64,000 bases of DNA from Angiostrongylus vasorum. Taxonomy: Eukaryota; Nematoda; Chromadorea; Rhabditida; Metastrongylidae. Shown here piece by piece: positions 34,621 through 47,807 of this stretch. Made by a program: the position numbers and the translations under genes. Location: the NCBI GenBank assembly GCA_018806985.1, contig JADANN010000433.1, forward strand, positions 1,302,001-1,366,000, in the 5' to 3' direction. The stretch's first letter is position 1. Each line of letters opens with the position of its first letter. The notes below the pieces were generated by a model. The model was given only the letters and a program-made list of their open reading frames with translations. It did not search any database and was not told where the DNA came from.

Positions 34621-35840
34621 GCCGTCGAAAGATCTAGGTAAAAAATAAAAGTCGAAGACGATCTAGTGCACCTGGTAGTTAAGGATATTCCAGAAGACTG
34701 ACTTTAAGTGAATTAAGAGCTTCAGAACAAAATAACTGATTCATGGACTAGAAGAAACTCGAGGAAAGGTTCAAGGAAGAAAGGAACACGGTGATGTTAA
34801 GGAAGTGTTGAAGTTCTTTTCTTAAGCAGTTCTAGATTGTTAGCGACATGTGTACACATCTTTCGCTCAATAATTTTGTTCTTTTATTCCTCTGCCTTTT
34901 TTTACCAGCAGTTTATGCTAAAATGCGAGCATAAAATGCTGATGACTTTATAGTCATTTTTCTTGGCTTTTCCATCGCACTGTTCCAATAGCTGTTATGG
35001 AAACGCAGAAGTCAACTTGGTTTTTTGATTCATAACATAGCCGTCTTTCTCAGCTCCATCACAACTACACTCATCTATGGCGTCAGATTTAGTCCAGTGG
35101 CAGCTTCAGGTTTCACCAGATTTTCAAAATCTCTCATTCATATTCATTGTGCACTATCAGAACCACTTGTAATAGCAACTGCAAGATTATTTCCCCATAT
35201 ATCGCTGGTAAATTTCTGAAATCACACAATACCATAATGTTATTCTCATGTGGACGCAAAGTTTTTTAACGTACTACTTTTTTTTTGAGAAAAGATGTAA
35301 AGTTTGGTTAACTTTACTCCGAGAGCTTTTCACGGTGTAGAAAGTTCGACGGCGAGGAATGCAGCAGTGATCACGAACAAAAAAAAACGTTAATTTTGTC
35401 CTTTTTTCAGCTCCCTTATCGTAAAACTTGGGAAAGTATTTGGAAAAAGTTGTGATATCTTATCAAAGAACTACGACCAGCGCGATTTTAGTGCATGTGT
35501 ACTTGTGCTAGCTACGGGATGCCGCACCTTGAATTCTTCCGCTCGGTTATGAGCCAACTAGTCAGCTTGTTCACTTCTCTCAGATTGAGCTAAAATATTA
35601 GAAATTCCCATTTACCTTAGTGAGAATGAAATTTCCTTTACATTTAATGGAGAAACATGTCCACTTGAATTGAAGGAAGAGTGGAGATGTGAACAAATAC
35701 CTCGTTAATAATCCCCTCATGTTAAGCAGTGTTTTTGTCAAAAATTTTGTTTGAGAGAGAAGCTCGCAAAACTGGACCCACCACTTGTGTCCGTTTTCCT
35801 AGAACTTCTTTTTGAAATCAACGCAAAAATGAGACCGGCA
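34621..35840. other. Upstream region of the lipase gene
   Basis: No exon recognised. The promoter of the lipase should lie here, but no specific element could be named. Confidence 0.4.
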
Positions 35841-35848
35841 AAATTTAG

Positions 35849-35850
35849 CA
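35849..35850 (+). promoter_or_regulatory. Possible trans-splice acceptor before the lipase start
   Basis: The sequence aaaatttag directly precedes CA-ATG, leaving a two-base 5' leader. An acceptor placed this close to the start codon is typical of spliced-leader addition in nematodes. No upstream exon in frame was found. Confidence 0.45.
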
Positions 35851-38800
35851 ATGATCCTTCTTCTATGGCAGTTCTGTTATTCGACTCTCGCTGCACTCAC
35901 TCCAAACGCCAACTACTCAGACGTCGTTGCTCGCACTAAGATGTTGCCATTGGCGTCGGCAGCTTACTCTAAACGGCCACAAGACTGTCTTACTAACAGA
36001 TTCACTAACGCCGTGTTGAAACGACGACTGAATGTGGAATGCGATCCCAGCAAAGTTGACACTTGCTCTGGATACTCTGCGGTCCTCAACGACGACAAAG
36101 CCATCGTCCTCGGCTTCAGGTGAGTTTAGAACAATGTGCACACATTGGTCTGTAAAATTGTTATCCCGTTATTTATTTGTTCGTTTAATCATCAGCGATT
36201 TGGTGCCACCTCGTCTTTGCTGGAAGAGCATGAGGTTGGGGTGTATTTCGTGGAGTTCGTTCACTTAACAAGGTGTGCCAAGCAGGGAGCAAGTTCGATG
36301 TTTTCAAACGGTATCCCATGGAGAAGCTGAGTGAGGCAATAGTGGCCACCTTCTGATAAAAATCATTGGAAATAATGGCATTAACACCAAATATTTGAAT
36401 TATTCATAGTATTACTGAGGCGAGGGTGGGTGATCACACTTACACTTATTGGCTTAATGATAGTATCTTCCTCCTCAGAAAAGGAAGTCAGTCTTACCGA
36501 AAAGTCAACAAAAAATCGCTACTTGAACACAAGTACGATATCGATAGCCAAACGCCTTTTCGAAATTCTTGAAATTTGCAGGACAAATTCATAAAGAAAC
36601 AGCTTCAAGTGATTCAACTACAGATGAAGATGTTCCACTTATTTTGCAAAGAAATAAACAGTTTGAAATACGACTACAGCCACTTCTTTCAAAAGAAGTA
36701 TTAAACCACGAACTTTCAGTTATCCTCATGAAATGTTTCATCTTCAATTTTTCATTTTTCAACGGGCCTTTTTTTCAAAAAGCTGTTATTTATTCAAAAT
36801 TCCATAGTAAAAATTCGTAGATTTGTGGATTTCTACATACCTACACATCCTAAGATCTCGTCAATCATCGAGTAACTCAAGTGGGGGGCTTGCAAACTCC
36901 ATTCACTCTCGTGACGCTGAGAAGCTGCTCAGTTAGCTTGGCTGGATTGAGCTACACGCAGAAATGCACTTGGCAGATGTCCTCTATATCTACTGTTCGT
37001 GGCTGGCAAGAAAGCAGCTAAGAGTTTGGCATAGATCTGCTTTAGATGGACTTTCAGGATAAAATGTTAACCTCCTACTCAGCACGAATGACGCACGTTG
37101 CCGAGAGATGAAGCCCACGCTTTGCAGCATAATTTGACTCTGGTTAAAATCACGAATCACGAACAAGTGATTGGCCATTTATAATGATTTCTACTGTAAT
37201 ACAAAGAAGTCGCGATCATAATTCGCTCCATGAACTCGCTCTTCAGCTCACTTTTATTACTATTCATACGTCTATGTTCATTTACATGCAAACATTCAGA
37301 GGAACTTCTGGATTTTTACAGCTTCTGGAAGAAGCCGATCAAAGTGTCTTGATGAGACAGGTGGGCAAAAGCTTTAAGATCACTACGGTTTTTTTGCGAT
37401 TTTTTAAGTGTAGTCAGAATTTCCTTTCGTATAAAAAAAGTGGAAGACAACTAAAAATCCTTGTAAGGCTCTTGATATATCATTTTTAACAAACGAGTAA
37501 CTTCGTCGGCATGGTACCATTAGAATGAGGACGAGCTCACTTTACATTTCAGTCTCCATGGATTGCTGGTGGGAAGGTGTCAAAGTATTTTAACACCGCG
37601 TTTATGGCTTTATGGAATGCGGGAGTAAGGGACGATTTCAATGCTCTCATATCACAGTATCCTTCATACAGAATTTGGGTGAGTGAGTATGACAAAAAAT
37701 CCTTTGTACAGAATTGTGGGATCTGCCGCTTATTATAGCAGAATTCTATGTAGAGAAGAAACTGTCCCAAGATTTATTCTGATTCTAAGTAATAGTTCCT
37801 CGCTGAGCACTACACGAATCTCGCAGACCAGTCGTTTTTACTGAAAATTGATATGAAGATATTGCCCCGCTACGTGCCAGCAAATAAATTACCAATTGCT
37901 ACAGGAGAAATTGCCTGCCAAACCACTAAAAAATACTGGACGGGGAAATTGATCTACGTTCGTCCCGTAAAAGAACCCCATCGCCGAGTGCAGTTCCTCA
38001 TTCGAGCGGTGCTCCCAACCATTGGGTTCGACTCGATACCACAATGATGATCCCCATCACGACAACGACCAGATGAGAACGATCGACTCAGATCAACGCA
38101 GCTCTGAAGAGGTCGAAAACGCCAAAACATTAGCCGAATAAGGCTTTTGTACCAACATCATGTAAGCCCAAACGTATAAGAAATTATGAAAATCGCATAA
38201 CTAAGTCAAGTATTACGATGTGATGGGAGAGGGTAGAGTAGTTGTAGTGATGCTGCACATCACGAATACGGCGATGGTTCGACACGGTCTGCAGCTAACC
38301 AATCTTCTGGTCTTTCCGGGATAGAAAAAAAGAAAAATAGATGCAAAGATTGCTTGGGAATAGTTCGCTCTTTACAATCTAAGTAGGAACACTCTAGTCT
38401 CGCTATCCAAGGGCTCCAAAGACAATGGATTCGTTCAGTATTTAACAACATTCATAACGAAGTCCTCACTCATCAGCTGCACCTACATAGAAGTTTCGAA
38501 GTCCTCCATGGATGAAGAGTGGGAGGAAGCAAATCGAATACAGGAAACGCTGCGATCCGCAGAATAGATGTGAAATGGGTCGTGCAAAAGAGTTACGATT
38601 TCGAAGACCGTAGCATTTCAAGTGAGGTAATTTACTGGAAGCGATCTTCGTTGACGCCATGAAATTTGTTTCTATGCATTGAAATGGACAAATGATCCAT
38701 ACAATTTAAACGCATTCCATTCTAAACTTAAGTTTTTACTTTTGCAGCATAATTGTTCCTTTAAAACCAAGTTTACAACGATTTCAGGCTGGCCACATAA

Positions 38801-40293
38801 CTCCTTCAATAGCCCATATCTAGCCATTCTATTTCACGGCTTTTTTATCTAGACGTAAAGAAACGGTAGTAACTTGAAATGTTAATGAAGCACGGTCGGC
38901 TTAAGAGTTCTGAAACGCACAGCACGTAGATGGCTCGAAAGGATTTGTACCGAAGATATGAATCTTCATGAAGGGAAGATGAAGTGAGCATATCAGCTGT
39001 GAAGACCACGATTGAAGCAGCCTCTCCAAGAACTACTTAACGAGATGTGGGAAACCTGAACATTGACGAAACCGCTCTCTATTTGGAAGACATCAGAAGG
39101 ATGGAAAAAACTCGATAAATGGGCACTGGACGAATTAAACGTAGCAATGTCGTCATCGGGAAATGCCTGATTTGCACTAATTTTCCACAACAAGTACGGT
39201 TAATTTTTCGATCTCTTTGCGATGTATGTTAAAAGGAACTCCTTTAGAACAAGATGCGATATTCAAGAAAGAGGATGGAACGAAGTTCTTGAACATTTCC
39301 CAGGGATAAACTTCCGTCAAAAAAAGGGTTATGAGGAATCTTCGGCATCTGATAAAGGACATCATGTATTAAAAAGTCTTCAATGTTGCCAAACTAGGCA
39401 CAACAGAGGAATACATCTGAAATCCACGAAATCTCACAAAAACTGTGACGTAGACGCCCAAACATTGGCTACAGAAACTTCCAATCCTTTCCCCACCTAT
39501 GCTCTATCACATACTACACAACAAACAGTACAAACGCTGATTAAGCTGGGATACGGAACTTTGCCTAATCCATTCGTCATGAAGTACCTTAGTCGGACAA
39601 TAACCGCTTTTTTTCAAGCTTCGTGATGGCTATTTTGTAAGTTGGAGTTTTCTACGGTTCGGGAAAACCAGTATATAGCATGACCATAACAAATGAACTT
39701 ATGACATATTGGCAGAAAATATGAAGAGTCCAATAGCTTTCACTGAATAAGGTCGCGGTTGAGGTAAGGTACATTATTTCAAAATTGGTGATCAAACGCG
39801 GCCATTATTTTTGGATTAGAGTGCTAGTTATAGTTGAACGCACCAAAAAGACTTCTTTCGTTTCAATCTAGTATTAACTACTTCTTATCCTTTCCACATT
39901 ATACTAACTTTACCTCACATATCAGGTTACTGGTCATTCTCTAGGAGGGGCGATAGCCTCATTGGCTGCTTCGTATATAATAGCTGCTAATCTGACATCC
40001 TCTGCCAGAGTACAGCTGGTTACATTCGGTCAACCACGAACTGGGGACAAAGATTTCGCACATGCTCACGATAAACAGGTGGGATTGCACTACTACAATT
40101 TTTTGTACTGAACCAGAAGCAGGACGAACAGAAAAGAATCGACAGGAGACGTTCGGAGCACATGAGTAAAACATAGTCCTTCATAAATACCTAAATGCAC
40201 ATACATATATATCCATGCATACATGAACACATATGCCTTACGTATGCACTTAACAAGATACATACGTACGCACATATACACTCATATATAAAG

Positions 40294-40345
<52 letters not shown>

Positions 40346-43300
40346 CACGGATCTCCCTCGTATGAGGGATCTCGAGCCGGTTAGTCGCGAGGCTAGGTAG
40401 CGCTTCCCACGTGGCGGATAGTGGGTTAATCGCGGACCAAAAGCGACCTTTGCTACCCTGAGACGCAGGTGTATCCAGGGGATGGATTCCCTGTTTCTTC
40501 TGCGCCGATTTGACACATACTTTCTGTATCTGCTAGGCGTATTCATGCATGCGTGTGTGGGTGCGTTCTCGCTTACGCGGATTGTATTCTACGAGTCAAT
40601 TCGGCCAAAAAGCCTGCAATCAAGTGACAGGGGAAGTATATGGGAGGCGGTTAGGGAGTCGCCTCCAACAAATAAGCTCCATGTCCACTCTGGGAGAGAC
40701 TGGCAAGCTACCCGCGAGTACACCCAACCCCCCATGTTCAAAGCCTAGCTAGCTATAGGTGGGTATCAAAACTTTGCCAATTTCGCAGCGTTGGTTAAGA
40801 CAAGTAAGGACAGGCTGCTAAAATCTCAGGGCCAATGGAAGTTGCCTGGATTACAAAGTACTATGGTGACGATCTTCACCTACAATGCACGTACACTTGC
40901 ACGCAAGTCCTCGATAGAAGACGTGCTCATGCTAGCAAGAAGGATAAGGTACGACGTCATCGGCCTGGCCGACACGACACGACGCCACCCATTCAACGCC
41001 GTCTATGACACCGGAGAAGAACTGTTCCTCGGAACATGCGACAGGAGAGCAGTCGGCGGTGTCGGCGTTGTTCAACGCGAGTTTGTCCATGAATATCGAT
41101 TTTTTCGAACAGCTTACAACCCGAATAGGACGTTTACGATTAAAAAGATGTGGATCAATACCGGCTTTGACAATCTTCGTCGTTTACGCGCCGACATCAA
41201 ACTATGAAGAAAAAGAAGTCGAAGCGTTCTACATGGACTTGGAGAACCTTTACAGAGAAGACCATACATTCTTCAAGGTCATCATTGGAGATTTCAACGC
41301 CAAGAATGGACCAGGAAGAACGCCTGAAGAACGTCACATTGGGAGTCATGGATTAGAATGGAACGAAAAGGGTGAGCGGCTATCTGAGTTTATCATGGCG
41401 ACCAAGACCATCCATGGTAACTCGCAATTCCAGAAGCCCCCACCCTCAGCGCTGGATGTGGGAGTCTCCCAAACGGGGAGTACCATAACGAAATAGACCA
41501 CATCATAGTAAATTGAAGGTTTTGCCTAACCGATTTCGCTGTTGTCTCAAAAATTCTACACGGGATCAGACCACCGTCTCCTTCGTGCTCGATTCTATTT
41601 CTCGTCGAAAGGAGAAAAAAGCCGCCAAATTCAAAAAACCGAAGTCCCAGAACCACCATAAACTGGGACTTATTCAATCAATTAGTCGGCTGTTGGGAAG
41701 ATGCCGTTGTCGATAATATCGACGAGGAATACGATTGGCTCATTCAACATCTTCACGTTAGCGCTATGAAAGCTAAGAGTTCGAAAGTCACCAAGAGACC
41801 TCTGTCTCCAGAAACACTCGAGCTGATACGCCAGCGTGGAATTGCACGAGCTGCAGGCAACTGCGAACTAACGTTCGAACTTGGAAAACAATGCAGACAG
41901 GCGATAAAAGAAGATCTTAAAGAGAGAAGAGTAGGCGTAATGATCGAAGCTGCAGAAGTTGTGAAAAGCATTCGCAAAGCCCACCAAGCCTTCGCACCAA
42001 GATGATTGCACTCCGATGCCAGACGGAACAGATTCACGAATACTACTCAGATTTCTTCGATAGCCACGTCCACCTCCCGTCAAATGAAATAAAGGAGGAT
42101 GGATATGTTGTACCACCGGTTCTCCCTTTCGAAATCCGACATGCCATTTCGTCGGTGAAAAATCGAACAACACTAGGTCCGGACAGGATAAGACCAGAAC
42201 ACCTGAAGAACCTTCCGCCAGTCCTCGTAAACACACTGGCTCGGCTCTTCGCACATTACCTGTCTGAATGCAAGGTTCCTACTCAGTTGGACACCAGCAC
42301 GACCGTGTTATTGTTCAAGAAGGGTGAGCTACACGATATGGGCAACTATCGCCCAATCTGCTTGCTGTCTGTAGTCTACAAACTTTTCACTCGAGTCATC
42401 GTAAACAGGATTGACAACATTGCACGAAGGACAGCCATGTGACCAGGCAGGGTTTCGAAAAGGATTTAGTACGATGGACCACATCCACACGATAACAAGA
42501 CTCATTGAAGCACCACGAGAGCACAAAGGACCGCTCTGTCCCACCTTCATCATTTTAAAAAAGGCCTGTGATTCAACTGAGGTAGAAGCAGTCGTGGAAG
42601 TCCTTGATAGTCCTTGGTAGTTGATATCATTACACAAAGATTGAACTTTGCGTAAGCTTTACAAAAATTTCACAACCAAGATATCACTATTCTACAACGA
42701 TATTAACGTTGAAGTCAGAAGAGGAGTTCGGCAAGGCGATACAATCTCGCCAAAACTATTTACCGCCACCCTCCAGAACGTCGTGCGAACAATGGAGTGG
42801 GATAATACGGGAGTGAAAATCGATGGTCGGCAGTTACATCATCTTCACTTTGCTGATAACATCGTTTTTATAACACCAAACATTAGCCAGGCGGAACGTA
42901 TACTTGCAGAGTTTGATAAAGCCTGTGGAAAGATCGGTCTTCGACTAAATCTCACAAAAACGTTCATGAGAAACGGTTTGGTTTCGTATGCCCCATTCAT
43001 GCTCAACGGAACGATTACCTTCGAATGCTCCAGTTATGCCTATTTAGGTCGGGAAATCAACATGATGAACGACTTAGCTCCAGAGTTGAGCAGAAGGAAA
43101 CGAGCGGCTTTAGGAGATTTCAAGAGCATCGAGGTTCTAGTGAAGAAGACGAAGAACACCCGACTCCGTGCCCACCTTTTGGACTCAACAGTACTTCCTG
43201 CGCTAACATATGCGTCAGAAACCTGGTCGCTGCGTAAGCAGGATGAACGATCACTTACCGATATTGAACGCACAGTCGAAAGGATGATGCAAGGAGTATC

Positions 43301-44041
43301 CCGTTTCACACAAGTAAGGGAAGGGATCCGAAGCTCCGACCTGCGTCAACGACTAAAAAATCAAAGACGCCGTTCTGCACGCCAAGCAGTCGAAGATTAG
43401 ATGGATCAGATACGTAATGCCTATGAATGACAACCGATGGACAAGAGCCGTTAGTGACTGGATTCCTCGGGATGTCAAGCGTACTGCAGGAAGACCACCG
43501 ACTCGATGGTCAGAGTTCTTCACGTAAAGCCTAGAAGAAAGATATAATGCTCGACGAGTCTCTAGAGCGAGCAGAACCCACTGGACTACTCTTGCACGCA
43601 ACAGGGAAAAATGGAAGATTTACTGGCGCCCGCTCGAGTCACTCGATCATCAACGGGACTATAGGTGACAGGTGACAGGTGATATACACGCGCTTACAAA
43701 GAACAAGATGCGGAAAATTCTAGTGGATTCAAGGACTACGAAACTTTTTTCGCTCTTAATAACTTCCCAATGAAGTACCACATTATTGCGTTCCTACGTG
43801 TCCAATTGCAGTCTACACTGTGTGGTTTATTGCACAAGCGGAGCCTTCTCAGGCGACCAGAACGTCGGCAATTTCATTTGAAAAATTAGTTTACAATAAA
43901 ATTGTGCTCGGATGGTCGCTAGCCAGTAAGCATAGACGATGTCGAGAAGCCTTAGCACGGATTTCGAGAATTCAAAGAAAACGACTTGGCTCAACAAGGA
44001 AATTACCGGACAAATGGCAGTGTGAATGGTGTATGTGCTGT

Positions 44042-44095
<54 letters not shown>

Positions 44096-45297
44096 CTGTA
44101 TGTGTGTGTGTAATATGTGTGTATATATGTGTCTGTGTTTGTCTGTGTGTGTTATTTATTTTATTTTTCACGACCCATCTTTTATATCTACCGTGTGTAT
44201 CTCATCATTCCTTACATTCGATTCGTTTCCTCCTCAGACCCATAACCTACAAAGGACATTCTTTGCGTGTGGGTTCGTCTCCTACTTAAGAATTTTCCCA
44301 TAACAGGTAACACTTGACAGTTGACACTTGAACGGCCCGTCCTCACTGGTTGTGCGGGCCCCAGAACAATCACCATTTATCGGAGATTTGCTGGTTGAGC
44401 CATTGTGGTTCCCTGGAATCCCAAGATCAAACTGGCCAAAGTCTCTCCCAGGTCTTCACCACGACGGGCAATCGCAGCCCTTGTGGATCGGAGGGAGATT
44501 TGCTACCATGCGACTTTGATACCAGGACGGTGGCGGATCCTGGTATTGGTTTACTCTTAGCTGGGCTTCCTGATGGAAACACCGTATTCCTTACCAGCTT
44601 GAGAGACCCTGCCAGGGGATGAACCTCCCGCTGTACATCGCAGTCCGACACCCAGAACACCTCCCAGCCACGATGAGGCGGTAAACCGTTGGGAGGAGAG
44701 GTAACACTTGAGGAATCAATTAGATGCCGCACACTGTGTCAAAGAGTCTCCTACTCAATCTCGTATTTTGTGAAAATTTGACAGCAGATATGAGTTGTTT
44801 ACTAGGAACTTAGTAAAAACTCCGAAAGAATAGTTCCTGTTTTCCTTCAACTCCAGATGATGGACTCGTTTCGCGTGACGCACTGGAGAGATATCGTACC
44901 ACATATTCCTCCTAAGAAACTGGAACATTACCACCATCAAAAGTATGAGGTCAGACCTTTTATTTGAAAATGTTGCCGAACAAGGGTGGAAATTAAATTG
45001 CCTTGTATGATAAGTTGGAAATGTTGGAGTCCAAATCTTGATGTTATTCGCTCAAATTTTGAATTATTTAGGTGTTTTATTACAACAGTATGAGGGAAGG
45101 TGCAGCGTTCAAAGTCTGCCAAGGTATTCTTGAGTTCGAACATCGGCTATGCAATTAGATATGTTCTAGTTTGCCCTTTTTAAGCCGACGAAGACAACGA
45201 ATGCAGTGACGGTTTAGGGATCACCACATCGATTTCTGACCATCTTCATTATTTCGACGTTGATGTTAGCCACTACGGAATTTACGGTTGCCAGTAG
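35851..45297 (+). CDS. Secreted class-3 (fungal lipase-like) lipase
   Basis: Seven exons: 35851-36119, 37300-37360, 37553-37678, 39926-40078, 44857-44949, 45072-45123, 45185-45297. All have AG/GT borders and matching phases, giving 288 residues. The N-terminus [16 protein letters not shown] is a signal peptide, so the enzyme should be secreted, hydrolysing acylglycerol esters. The nucleophile elbow is G-H-S-L-G with Ser157. The acid is Asp215 in [11 protein letters not shown] and the base His271 in [18 protein letters not shown] after the elbow is the usual class-3 strand. The six cysteines CLT, ECD, TCS, VCQ, ECS and GCQ suit disulfides. AATAAA at 45327-45332 lies 30 bases after the stop. 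Intron 4 is enlarged by transposons. A broken copy lies at 58558-61176. The gene appears intact; substrate is unknown. Confidence 0.94.
36120..37299. other. Lipase intron 1, nothing recognised
   Basis: Single intron with strong GTGAGT donor and a ttcag acceptor. AT-rich; no repeat recognised. Confidence 0.5.
38030..38170 (+). repeat. Penelope-type 3'-end fragment in lipase intron 3
   Basis: Contains CTGAAGA, GGTCG-aaaa-CGCC, AAAACATTAGCC and 'gaataaggc', the same module as at 30940. Upstream 'attgggttcgactcgatacc' may belong to the same element. Confidence 0.5.
38171..39925. other. Rest of lipase intron 3
   Basis: Includes the longest unexplained open frame of the region (39222-39626, +, 134 codons). 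It has no domain, no signal peptide and no splice context in phase with the lipase, so I do not call it a gene. No repeat was recognised here. Confidence 0.4.
40296..40342. repeat. (AT)n microsatellite
   Basis: Uninterrupted AT dinucleotide tract directly before the 5' region of LINE copy 3, inside lipase intron 4. Confidence 0.95.
40367..43690 (+). mobile_element. RTE-type LINE, copy 3, inside a lipase intron
   Basis: Same strand as the host gene. 5' region at 40367-40790. Endonuclease at 40800-41500 with [33 protein letters not shown] and [12 protein letters not shown]. Linker at 41510-42005. Reverse transcriptase at 42005-43000 with [33 protein letters not shown] and [15 protein letters not shown]. 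The catalytic box at about 42850 reads [12 protein letters not shown], so the second aspartate of FADD is asparagine. The C-terminal part at 43000-43660 includes [14 protein letters not shown]. Several frameshifts break the ORF, including near 41210, 41510 and 42440. The 3' end carries a short ggtgaca tandem repeat (43667-43682), typical of RTE insertions. Confidence 0.93.
44043..44092. repeat. (TA)n microsatellite
   Basis: About 25 TA units followed by a TG-rich stretch to 44150. The apparent Tyr-Ile open frames over it are artefacts of the repeat. Confidence 0.95.
44323..44697 (+). repeat. R3 repeat, near full length
   Basis: Begins 'acttgaacggcccgtcc' with the GGCCCGT/GCGGGCC hairpin and ends 'ggcggtaaaccgttggga'. 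With the 3512 copy it best defines the unit. Lies about 160 bases before lipase exon 5. Confidence 0.8.
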
Positions 45298-45326
45298 ACG
45301 TTATATAGAATAATGTAAGAGCACGG

Positions 45327-45332
45327 AATAAA
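45327..45332 (+). terminator. Poly(A) signal of the lipase gene
   Basis: AATAAA 30 bases after the TAG stop codon, a normal distance for a nematode gene with a short 3' untranslated region. Confidence 0.7.
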
Positions 45333-47480
45333 TCTTGACAATCAGATTGATGTTTTTGGAAGAAAGAAGAAAGTAAGACCCTCGATTAAGCTTCCAATTG
45401 GAGTACAGTTACGGAACACTTTTGAACACTCCCAGGCGATTATTGAAGATCCATCCTTTGAGATGAAACCTTTTTTTGAAAAGCTCTCCTGATTTTATCA
45501 CTGCGCTAAAAAAAGACCTGCCAGTCGTTTTCTAAAATCTTCTCTGCGTCTCGTCTCATTTTTTATATTTCGATATTTAAACTGAAACCAGTTAACAGCT
45601 CTTATGAGGGAACTAGGGCTTGTGCCCGACGCAGTGGCTAAGCCTGCCTTAACGTCAAACATCTCGTGTTTAGTGCGATGCCGTGCCGTAACTAAACAAA
45701 AAATCTCATCTGCCTAGTTCGTAGGACTAATATCAAACGAGACTGGTAAGGTTTAAGCCCGAAAATTGTTGTATGAGCCAAATAATATATTCAGTCATTT
45801 CTTGGAGTAGAATGCATAGCACATCCCTAAAGGATTAATCAAACCGCTATACTTTCACCCTGTTCTTTATCTTCCACACGATGTTTCTTGTTTCGCGAAA
45901 TCGGTACGACTGCCTAAAATTTACCTGAGATTAAAATTGTACCTAAAATTTTGACTTTGCCTCCTCTCACCAATGAAAATATGATAATGTCAATCTGATA
46001 ACTGATAACTTTTTCTCAATGCTCGAGTTGACCTCAGACCACTGGGGCACATTTGTCGAGCGGGTTCCTCACTGTATTTATTGATTCAGTGTACAAAAAG
46101 TCAAAAATTCCCATTTTTCCAACGCTGTGTATCTCTGCTTCTAATGAATATTATTAAATAAATCAAAATCTCTTGAATTACCACAGATTTTCCAACAGTG
46201 AATAAATATTCTTGCCTTAAAGGCATGAAGAAATTTTAATTGTATGAAAAACACAGGGCTTTTCTGTGGGGTTTTAAAAAAGGCCTGATCTGTGGTCCAG
46301 ACTCGCACCTCGAACAGAGTTGGTTTTGTCCGTTAGGACACGATGGTGTTTCCAAATGTGTCGTCAAAGGGTGCTGGGTGGCGTCAATATTTTACAATCC
46401 ACTTGTGTTACAGAATTTTTTAAAATGTCATTTGAAAAGTAGTTGAGGGAAGAATAACTCAAATAAGACGTGTAAAAATTTAGAGCAATGGAGTAAAGTC
46501 CTTACTACATTTGTGTCAAGTGCTGAAGTTCTCAATTGCTTTAGTTATAGAAAATTATAGGAACAAGCGAAAAGTCCCCATTCTCACATGATTAGAGTAA
46601 AGTTCTCTCGTTACTCTGCTGTTAAACAAAACGTTCAATGTATTGGAGTTTCTGATAGACGCTCAATTTGAAATGCTTGCCACGATGTGTTCAGTAAAAA
46701 AAAATGATCTTTGCTTGACAGAGAAATTACAAGATCGTGTTTGATCCACCTTGTTGCTGACCAAGGGGTTCAATCCAAAATACTTTTTAACAAGTACTCT
46801 GAGAGCGTAAGCGTATGCAGTAAGACAGTTCTTCAAATATCGAGGTTTACTAACATTAACTGAGGACTGATGAGGAATTGTCATAGGCTCCTCAAATGTG
46901 CAGATGTGTTTGCTTCGGGTGGTTCTGCCATAGTGTCTTCACTAACAAGTTAGCATAATGGGTTTTGCTAGGGTAAAAACGCTGAAATAAATGTATCCAT
47001 CCTCGCTGATTAGATATATATAAAGAAGCAACTTGTTTTTCAAAAAAGCGTAGAAACTCCAGTAAGTCTTTTTAATTTATAATAAAAAAAATACGATCAT
47101 GCTTCATGTTCTATCGGAGAGCTAACCAAGGAATAAAAAGTCTTTGTCACTTAAGTTAACAGCATTTACTCAGTATTTCTAAAGCTGCAATGGTGTTAGA
47201 GAAAAAAACTTCATGCGAATCGAAACCACTTCAAAAAACTTACCTTGAAATCATCTCAAGTACCCAGTAAACCGTTACCTAAATCATGGAACCTCTGCTG
47301 GAAATAAAGACTACCGTGAACTAGTCGAAATTTTGTTTAAAACCCTTAAAGTGATGAGAAAAAGAAAATTATAAGTTCCTATCTCTAGAAATGGTCCATA
47401 GTAAAGTGAACTGTTAAAACACTCTTAACCTTTTTAACTGCTACCTATTCTTTTTAACTGTAGGGCACGTTGTGAAATAT
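45333..47480. other. Intergenic, mostly unrecognised
   Basis: Contains a probable S1 tail relic at about 45790-45870 ('agtagaatgcatagcacatc', 'aaaggattaatc', 'ttctttatcttcc'). The remaining AT-rich sequence holds no exon-like segment. Confidence 0.4.
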
Positions 47481-47490
47481 AACTTCCATA

Positions 47491-47807
47491 ATGCTGAGAT
47501 ATTTGCAGAAACTTCGGACCCCGGGTGTCTACGGTGGGGAACGAACGCGCTACTGTCCTTTCCGGGGAGTAACGCGTTCACCACCACACCATGCAGGTCC
47601 TTCATTTCGTCTGTCTCTCAGCTAGTTCTATTTGGGCTCCCCAGATCAATCCCGTTGACGGGTGATTGCTGACGGCACAGATCGATAGCGAAACGAAGGA
47701 CGCGCATGGTGTGGTGGTGAACGCGTTACTCCCCGGAAAGGACAATAACGCGTTCGTTCCCCACCGCAGACACCTGCGGTCCAGAGTTTTGCAAATATCT
47801 CAGCACT
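47491..47807. repeat. S2 SINE palindrome
   Basis: Minus-oriented arm at 47491-47610 and plus-oriented arm at about 47690-47807, separated by about 80 bases with the 'gggctccccagatcaatccc' block. Each arm holds the full stretch from 'gaaacgaagga' through 'acgcgttactccccgg' to 'tctcagcat'. Arms are about 90 percent alike by eye. Confidence 0.85.

Noticed and set aside
39222..39626. 134-codon open frame in lipase intron 3
   Set aside because: No recognisable domain or signal; phase and splice sites do not fit the lipase, which is complete without it.
43986..44303. Open frames with Tyr-Ile repeats over 43820-44303 and 40250-40546
   Set aside because: They come from (TA)n microsatellites read in open frames.
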